Shown here in pieces: positions 6,844 to 11,555 of a stretch of DNA of 11,555 bases. The DNA is from Sulfurospirillum sp. UBA6810 (GTDB lineage: Bacteria > Campylobacterota > Campylobacteria > Campylobacterales > Sulfurospirillaceae). The first letter of the stretch is position 1. Every line of letters starts with the position of its first letter. The notes beneath the pieces were generated by a model, which was not told where the DNA came from, searched no databases, and saw only the letters and a list, made by a program, of their open reading frames with translations. The stretch is taken from NCBI GenBank assembly GCA_002469305.1, contig DKEY01000012.1:1-11555 (forward strand), given 5' to 3'. The translations under genes and the position numbers were made by a program.

Positions 6844-7404
6844 TTATTTTGCTAACTTTTGTAAAGCTTCTTTTATCAAAGAACTTGTGTCATTAGCGCT
6901 ACATGTAGAGAGGACTTTTTTGACACTCTCTTTTTTAAATCCTAAACTCTCCAATGCTTGTAAAGCTTCATTGAAAGATGTATTTGTATTTTTATCTTCT
7001 ACATTTTCTATTGAGAAATCACTCAACTCCACAAGTATCCTCTTTGCACTCTTTGGACCTATACCAGGAACTTTTTTAAACGCATCTATATTTCCTGATA
7101 ACAAAGCAGTTGAAAACTCCGAGGGTGTTAGTGTTGAGCAAACAGCAAGAGCAGTCGATGGTCCGATGCCATTGAGCTTTACCAAAGTATCAAAAACCAA
7201 CTTTTCTTCTACTTCGATGAAACCATACATGCTATGCATATCTTCTCTTATGATTTGAGTGATATGCATCGAAATTTCACCAAGCTGCACTTTCGAAGAA
7301 GTATATAAAGAGATATTTACCTTATACAAAAGCCCGCCATCTGTCTTTACATGTAAAAAAGTTGGCTCTTTTTTTACAACTTTTCCAAATATTCCTACTA
7401 CCAT
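6844..7404 (-). CDS. ruvA: Holliday junction branch migration protein RuvA
   Basis: RuvA binds four-way DNA junctions as a tetramer and loads the RuvB helicase for branch migration in recombinational repair. The 186-residue protein has all three domains. An OB-fold (about 1-64) contains ITQIIREDMHSMYGF, the typical end of domain I. Two helix-hairpin-helix motifs follow, at LNGIGPSTAL (77-86) and VPGIGPKSAKR (112-122). After a charged linker (about 130-140) comes the small C-terminal RuvB-binding three-helix domain, with EALQALESLGFKKESVKK. Length is close to the family norm (185-205). Its ATG overlaps the fapA stop as TAATG with little Shine-Dalgarno match, so translation is likely coupled to fapA. 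As is usual in Campylobacterota, ruvB and ruvC are not adjacent. Confidence 0.96.
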   Translation of the reverse strand: MVVGIFGKVVKKEPTFLHVKTDGGLLYKVNISLYTSSKVQLGEISMHITQIIREDMHSMYGFIEVEEKLVFDTLVKLNGIGPSTALAVCSTLTPSEFSTALLSGNIDAFKKVPGIGPKSAKRILVELSDFSIENVEDKNTNTSFNEALQALESLGFKKESVKKVLSTCSANDTSSLIKEALQKLAK

Positions 7405-9335
7405 TATGAACTATACTCGCTTGATCTTTCTATTTTATACTGTCCATCACCAACTTGTTTTAACATCATTTCCCTCACTATTTCGTGGTCTTTTGTATTG
7501 TAAGAGATTTCAGTAGGAGGAGAAATGAGTTTAAATTTTATCTCATTGAACTCTAGCCATGGTGAATGATTTATAATTTTAGCAGTAAAAACTTTTAATT
7601 GAACTTCATCTAAGTCGCTATTGAGATCTTGTAGTTTAGCTTTTTGCTCTTTATAATTTTTTAGCATTTCATTATAGTTATTGACCATAAGTTGAAACTC
7701 TTTTATTTTCCCTACAAGCGTTACAGGAGGTGTTTTACCATCATTTTTTAACTCTTCGATTTTCTCTTTTACCATATTGACCGTAGGTTTAGTTTTATCA
7801 ATAAGTCTTTTTCTATCATCTAACTGTGTAGGTATAGGCTTCAATCTGATTTTTAAATCTTTAATCTCTTGATTTATCTTTTCTATTTGTTCATTAAACT
7901 CTTTTGTAACAGTTGGGTCTATGAGAAACTTATTGTTATTTCCTTTTAACTCTTTTATCTCTATTCTTTCTGAGGCTATGATAGTTGCATTTGATACTAA
8001 TTCATCTATAAGGACACTTTTAGCGATAATCTCTCCACCAATAACTTGTTTTATCTCAACAATATCCCCGATAACTTTTCCGCCCTCTAATCTATCTATC
8101 GAGATAACTTCTCCTGTTATCTCTCCTCTGTGTGTTACTATGTGTGCCTCTTTCGCATATATAGTAGAGGTTTTATGTGTCTGTCCACCGATTTGCAGTT
8201 TATTGACTTTTATCTTTGCACCACTTCCAACATTTCCATCGACATTAAGCTCACTTGTTTCAACACTCATGCCAGGGCCAATAGCATCTTTGAGCGTATC
8301 TGCTTCTTTGATATTTATCTTCACGTTTGAACTCATACTTGTTTCGATAGAACCAGTTGATCTAAAACTTATCTCATCTATCTCCATCTGATCATCAATG
8401 TCAAAAGAGTTAGGGCTTATCTCTGTTACATAACCACTCTTTTTTGAGATATACTTTATTCTATCCTCATCTTCTTTTTTAGTTATGTTTTCACTCACAC
8501 TTATAGCAACTTCATGTTGTACTTTTGGCTCAGCAACTGCTAGATATTTACCTTGACAATTCCTACCAGCTTTACCTTTTTTTGCTTTTATATACTCGAT
8601 TACACATTCATTTTCATCAACTGCCAGTATATAACCTCTACGTGAATAATCAACTCTCCCATGAGCATCTTCTTTTTTTATCTTCTTTTTGTAATGATAA
8701 ATTAAATCATCATTGATAGGTGCGATTGGGTCAATACACTGAGAAACTATAAAAGAGTGGTCTTCACTTAAAACCCCATTCACTCTTACACCAGCAACTA
8801 TCTTTTTGACTTCTCTTTGCAAGTTTGCATCATTGACACCTACAAACACACCTGCTTTTATCTTCTTTTTATTTATCTCTTCTATGATACTTGCTTCTAA
8901 TTGTGAAAAATATTTTAAATGTAAATCTTTTTTGATATTGGCAATTATCCTCGTTAAAAGCTTATTGCCACTAAGAGTGATATCTGGAAGCTTTGGTCTC
9001 TCTTCTTCATCAATTTTCTTATGTATATCTACTTTAAAAGATTGCTTAATTTTTAAATTTTCATTGAGTAAAAAATCTTCTGAGTCAAACATTTTTAGTT
9101 TTGCATCATCAACTTCTATCCAACCCTCTTCTTTTCCATCTGAATATAAAGTCTTTACTTTTAAGATTTTAAAATCGAGCTCATCTACCCTTAGTTTATT
9201 TGCAACTGCTACACTTTTTAGTTCTCTTGGTATATTTTCACTCTCAACAATTATAGATTTAAAGTCTGGTTTTTCCTCTTGTTGAGTATCTACCTCTGAA
9301 CTTTTATCCCCTATAATCTTGTCAAATAATCCCAT
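7404..9335 (-). CDS. FapA/DUF342-family protein
   Basis: This 643-residue cytoplasmic protein belongs to the FapA (DUF342) family. After a variable N-terminus (1-100) the conserved part includes HGRVDYSRRGYILAVDENE (225-243) and KKGKAGRNCQGKYL (252-265), resembling the family's DG-x-DY and GxxGxxxxGK motifs. Residues about 310-465 are a run of short hydrophobic strands separated by Gly, Asp and Asn (for example GGKVIGDIVEIKQVIGGEII), which fits a right-handed beta-solenoid like that of bactofilins and MinC. Residues about 475-585 are a highly charged coiled coil. There is no signal peptide or membrane segment. AAAGG lies eight bases before the ATG. It is the first gene of the ruvA-ddl-murF unit and divergent from murJ. 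In Vibrio, FapA affects polar flagellum assembly. Here there are no flagellar neighbours and no sigma-54 or sigma-28 promoter, so a cell-shape or polar scaffold role is possible. Confidence 0.88.
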   Translation of the reverse strand: MGLFDKIIGDKSSEVDTQQEEKPDFKSIIVESENIPRELKSVAVANKLRVDELDFKILKVKTLYSDGKEEGWIEVDDAKLKMFDSEDFLLNENLKIKQSFKVDIHKKIDEEERPKLPDITLSGNKLLTRIIANIKKDLHLKYFSQLEASIIEEINKKKIKAGVFVGVNDANLQREVKKIVAGVRVNGVLSEDHSFIVSQCIDPIAPINDDLIYHYKKKIKKEDAHGRVDYSRRGYILAVDENECVIEYIKAKKGKAGRNCQGKYLAVAEPKVQHEVAISVSENITKKEDEDRIKYISKKSGYVTEISPNSFDIDDQMEIDEISFRSTGSIETSMSSNVKINIKEADTLKDAIGPGMSVETSELNVDGNVGSGAKIKVNKLQIGGQTHKTSTIYAKEAHIVTHRGEITGEVISIDRLEGGKVIGDIVEIKQVIGGEIIAKSVLIDELVSNATIIASERIEIKELKGNNNKFLIDPTVTKEFNEQIEKINQEIKDLKIRLKPIPTQLDDRKRLIDKTKPTVNMVKEKIEELKNDGKTPPVTLVGKIKEFQLMVNNYNEMLKNYKEQKAKLQDLNSDLDEVQLKVFTAKIINHSPWLEFNEIKFKLISPPTEISYNTKDHEIVREMMLKQVGDGQYKIERSSEYSS

Positions 9336-9345
9336 TTAACCAACC

Positions 9346-9359
9346 TTTGTATTTACAAA
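9346..9359. repeat. Inverted repeat in the fapA leader
   Basis: TTTGTA-TT-TACAAA is a pair of perfect 6-base arms around a 2-base centre. It lies between the fapA -10 box and the start codon and touches the AAAGG ribosome binding site. It could be an operator in the fapA-murJ divergent region, but short AT-rich palindromes arise readily by chance in this composition. Confidence 0.35.
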
Positions 9360-9369
9360 TATCAATTCT

Positions 9370-9375
9370 ATTATA
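9370..9375 (-). promoter_or_regulatory. -10 box of the fapA-ruvA-ddl-murF operon
   Basis: TATAAT on the minus strand, in the context TAGTATAATAG, is a perfect sigma-70 -10 box 34 bases before the fapA ATG. The upstream sequence is T-rich with periodic T-runs and has no clear -35, as is typical of Campylobacterota housekeeping promoters. Transcription would start near 9362-9364, leaving a leader of just under 30 bases that carries AAAGG. No sigma-54 (GG-N10-GC) or sigma-28 element is seen. Confidence 0.65.
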
Positions 9376-9429
9376 CTATAAAAATATAAATCTCTTTTAA
9401 AAAACAGCCCTATTTAACTAACTTTTTGC

Positions 9430-9435
9430 TAAAAT
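9430..9435 (+). promoter_or_regulatory. Extended -10 box of murJ, probably leaderless
   Basis: TAAAAT preceded by TG (TTGCTAAAAT, 9426-9435) forms an extended -10 element that ends six bases before the murJ ATG at 9442. A start point 6-7 bases downstream would fall on or beside the A of the ATG, and there is no Shine-Dalgarno sequence between the box and the start. This predicts a leaderless or near-leaderless mRNA. Confidence 0.55.
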
Positions 9436-9441
9436 TCGCCC

Positions 9442-10845
9442 ATGATAATCAAATCTTTTTTTACCAATAGCATTGGCATATTAACATCAAGAATATTTGG
9501 CTTTGTTAGAGATTTACTGACAGCATCAATTCTTGGTGCAAACATATATAGTGATATTTTCTTTGTTGCCTTTAAACTGCCAAATCTATTTAGAAGAATT
9601 TTCGCTGAAGGTGCCTTTTCTCAAAGTTTTATACCCTCTTTCATAAAATCAAAAAATAAATCCGTATTTACATATCGGATTTTTACAAAATTTTTGCTCT
9701 TTATACTATTTATTTCGTTCATAGTAACTCTTTTTAGTGGTTTTTTTGCCAAAATCATAGCTCTTGGATTTGATGAAAAGACCATAGATATAGCTTCTCC
9801 TTTGGTTGCTATCAATTTTTACTATCTTCCTTTGATTTTTTGTGTAACATTTTTCTCATCACTTTTACAGTACAAAAATCATTTTGCAACAACTGCTTTT
9901 TCAACAGCTTTACTCAATATAGCTTTGATTTGTTCTTTGTTACTTACGCAAGGTATGAGTAAAGAGACTATCGTGTATGCGATGAGTTATGCTGTCATAG
10001 CAGGTGGTTTTTTACAACTTTTCACCCACTTTATAGCAATTAAAAATAGAAACCTCCTCAAAATCTTTACATCAGGCTTTACATGTAGAAAAAGAAAAGA
10101 TATAAAAGCAGAAGAAAAGAGCTTTTTTCACTCCTTTTCTCATGCCATCATAGGAAACTCTACCCCACAGATTTCAGCATTTTTGGATACTGCCATAGCA
10201 AGCTTTTTAGCAACAGGAAGTATCAGCTATCTTTACTATGCTAACAGAGTTTTTCAACTTCCTCTTGCCCTCTTTGCCATAGCACTTTCAGTGGGAATTT
10301 TTCCTCGCATTGCTAGATACATCAAAGCCAATGAGAGAGAAAAATCACACCAGATGTTTAAAGATGGATTTTGGATTTTATTTTTTCTTTTAACTCTTTC
10401 AACCATCGGTGGCTACATACTCAGCGAAGAGATTATCAGAGTTCTCTTTCAAAGAGGAGCATTTACAGAGTATGACTCCCTAACAAGTGCAAATGTCTTA
10501 CAAATGTATCTTCTAGGCTTACTTCCTTTTGGTTTGGCGAAGCTTTTTTCACTTTGGTTATACGCTTCTCATAAACAAAAAGAGGCTGCAAAAATCTCCA
10601 TGTATGCACTGATATCAAATGTTTTATTTTATGCTCTTTTCATAAAGCCTTTTGGTGTTATGGGATTAGCGCTCGCAAGTTCTTGTGCAGGTTTTGTTCT
10701 TTTGTTTTTTACAATCAAATCATTTGGTGTAAAAATGTTTTTAGATATAATACTCGATAAAAAATTAGCAATATTTGTTGGTATGCTTATCATTTACATA
10801 CCAACTCTTCTATGGATTAAGGAAATAATTAATGACTATTTATGA
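9442..10845 (+). CDS. murJ: Lipid II flippase MurJ
   Basis: MurJ (MviN) moves lipid II across the inner membrane for peptidoglycan assembly. The 467-residue product is strongly hydrophobic throughout, consistent with the family's 14 membrane helices, though it is shorter than E. coli MurJ (511). The N-terminal signature is present: SRIFGFVRDLLTASILGA, FFVAFKLPNLFRRIFAEGAF and SQSFIP. Residues matching those essential in E. coli are in place: Arg17, Arg23, Asp38, Arg51, Glu56 and Arg269 (in YYANRVFQLP), followed by LFAIALSVGIFPRIARY. A basic cytoplasmic loop lies at about 214-226. There is no ribosome binding site, and an extended -10 box lies immediately upstream. It overlaps cysS by 14 bases. 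Divergent placement from the ddl/murF unit groups three peptidoglycan precursor functions at one locus. Confidence 0.96.
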   Translation: MIIKSFFTNSIGILTSRIFGFVRDLLTASILGANIYSDIFFVAFKLPNLFRRIFAEGAFSQSFIPSFIKSKNKSVFTYRIFTKFLLFILFISFIVTLFSGFFAKIIALGFDEKTIDIASPLVAINFYYLPLIFCVTFFSSLLQYKNHFATTAFSTALLNIALICSLLLTQGMSKETIVYAMSYAVIAGGFLQLFTHFIAIKNRNLLKIFTSGFTCRKRKDIKAEEKSFFHSFSHAIIGNSTPQISAFLDTAIASFLATGSISYLYYANRVFQLPLALFAIALSVGIFPRIARYIKANEREKSHQMFKDGFWILFFLLTLSTIGGYILSEEIIRVLFQRGAFTEYDSLTSANVLQMYLLGLLPFGLAKLFSLWLYASHKQKEAAKISMYALISNVLFYALFIKPFGVMGLALASSCAGFVLLFFTIKSFGVKMFLDIILDKKLAIFVGMLIIYIPTLLWIKEIINDYL

Positions 10846-11555
10846 TTCGGTACAAAGACAAAAAGTAGAATTTGTACCTATAAAAAGTGGTGAAGTCAAG
10901 ATATATGTTTGTGGTCCCACGGTATATGACGACGCTCACTTAGGACATGCAAGAAGTGCTATCGCTTTTGATTTGCTCAGACGAACTTTTGAGAACTTAG
11001 ATTATAAAGTCACTTTTGCAAAAAACTTCACAGATATCGACGATAAAATCATAAAAAAGATGAATGAAAGTGGAAAAAGTTTAGAAGAGATAACCTCTTT
11101 TTACATCAAAAGATACAAAGAGGAGATGAATCAAATCGGCGTAAAAGATGCGGATATTGAGCCAAAAGCAACCCAGAGTATTGAAGAGATAGTAGCGTTT
11201 ACAAAAGCTCTTTTGGAAAAAGATATCGCCTATAAAACAAGTGATGGTATCTACTTTGATACAACAAAAGATGACTCCTATCTCAGCCTTTCTCATATGA
11301 ATATCAAAGAAGAAGATGCCAAATCAAGAGTAGAAACAAATAGTGAAAAAAGAGATGCAAAAGACTTCGCTCTTTGGAAATACTCAAAAGCAGATGAGCC
11401 TACATATGAAGCCTCTTTTGGAGCAGGCCGTCCTGGTTGGCACATAGAGTGTTCTTGCATGATAGAAAAGCATATGAAAAGCGAGGGTGCTTTTCAGATA
11501 GATATCCACGCTGGTGGAGCTGATTTGCTTTTTCCTCACCATGAAAATGAAGCTG
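10832..11555 (+). CDS. cysS: Cysteinyl-tRNA synthetase, 3' end cut off by window edge
   Basis: CysRS charges tRNA-Cys with cysteine using ATP. The first 241 residues are in the window, about half of the usual ~460. The product begins MTIYDSVQRQKVEF and carries the class I nucleotide-binding motif as HLGH (36-39, in TVYDDAHLGHAR). The four zinc ligands expected from E. coli CysRS are visible: Cys27 (YVCGPTVYD), Cys207 (GWHIECSCM), and His236 and Glu240 (LFPHHENE). DIHAGGADLLFPHHENE is diagnostic of CysRS as opposed to the related MshC. The downstream KMSKS region is outside the window. The ATG lies inside the murJ end (14-base overlap) with AAGGA (10819-10823) eight bases upstream, so it is translated from the murJ transcript. 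Confidence 0.97.
   Translation, partial: MTIYDSVQRQKVEFVPIKSGEVKIYVCGPTVYDDAHLGHARSAIAFDLLRRTFENLDYKVTFAKNFTDIDDKIIKKMNESGKSLEEITSFYIKRYKEEMNQIGVKDADIEPKATQSIEEIVAFTKALLEKDIAYKTSDGIYFDTTKDDSYLSLSHMNIKEEDAKSRVETNSEKRDAKDFALWKYSKADEPTYEASFGAGRPGWHIECSCMIEKHMKSEGAFQIDIHAGGADLLFPHHENEA

Noticed and set aside
6887..9285. Several plus-strand open frames of 60-160 codons antisense to ruvA and the FapA gene (for example 6887-7258, 7921-8391, 8806-9285)
   Set aside because: They mirror real coding sequence, their translations are Ser/Phe/Leu/Ile-rich without recognisable domains, and none has a plausible start context.
9336..9441. Flagellar sigma-54 or sigma-28 promoter upstream of the FapA gene
   Set aside because: I searched the gap for a GG-N10-GC pair (TGGC...TTGC) and for a GCCGATAA-like -10 and found neither; a good sigma-70 -10 box is present instead.
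9456..9463. T-run near the murJ start as a phase-variation tract
   Set aside because: The run is short and of T, not the long G/C tracts used for phase variation in this group, and such runs are common in this AT-rich sequence.

Overview
The window is AT-rich (roughly one third G+C), almost fully coding, and looks like a chromosomal segment of a Campylobacterota (epsilonproteobacterial) organism, most like Sulfurimonas or its relatives. This rests on three points: the protein character (membrane-anchored MurF, Ddl with an EINPVPGSMANYLF metal/substrate loop, a DUF342/FapA protein); T-rich promoters with a clear -10 but no good -35; and gene order. From memory, the order fapA-ruvA-ddl-small gene-hydrolase-murF, divergent from murJ-cysS, is also present in Campylobacter jejuni (around Cj0795c-Cj0802). 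There, pta-ackA lies elsewhere.

Layout. Minus strand, read right to left from about 9335: fapA, ruvA, ddl, a lone Phd/YefM-type antitoxin-like gene, an alpha/beta hydrolase and murF. These are packed with overlaps or gaps under 30 bases and probably form one operon from a promoter at about 9370. After a 93-base gap holding a perfect 15-base direct repeat around a possible -10 box come pta and ackA, joined by a TAATG overlap; ackA runs off the left edge. Plus strand from 9442: murJ and cysS, overlapping by 14 bases; cysS runs off the right edge. There is no gene-free stretch over 300 bases, and I saw no RNA gene, insertion sequence, CRISPR array or phage gene.

How the genes work together. Ddl makes D-Ala-D-Ala, MurF adds it to UDP-MurNAc-tripeptide, and MurJ flips the resulting lipid II, so the divergent pair of units supplies the cytoplasmic end and export step of peptidoglycan synthesis. 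RuvA (Holliday junction binding) and CysS (cysteinyl-tRNA synthetase) are housekeeping partners. FapA, the hydrolase and the antitoxin-like protein have no proven role here; their position suggests envelope or cell-shape functions. Pta-AckA interconverts acetyl-CoA and acetate with substrate-level ATP formation.

I do not see a clearly new multi-gene system. The observations most worth checking are the repeat-flanked pta promoter, the toxin-less antitoxin inside a cell-wall operon, the over-represented palindrome TACATGTA, the unusual MurF architecture and a probable leaderless murJ transcript.
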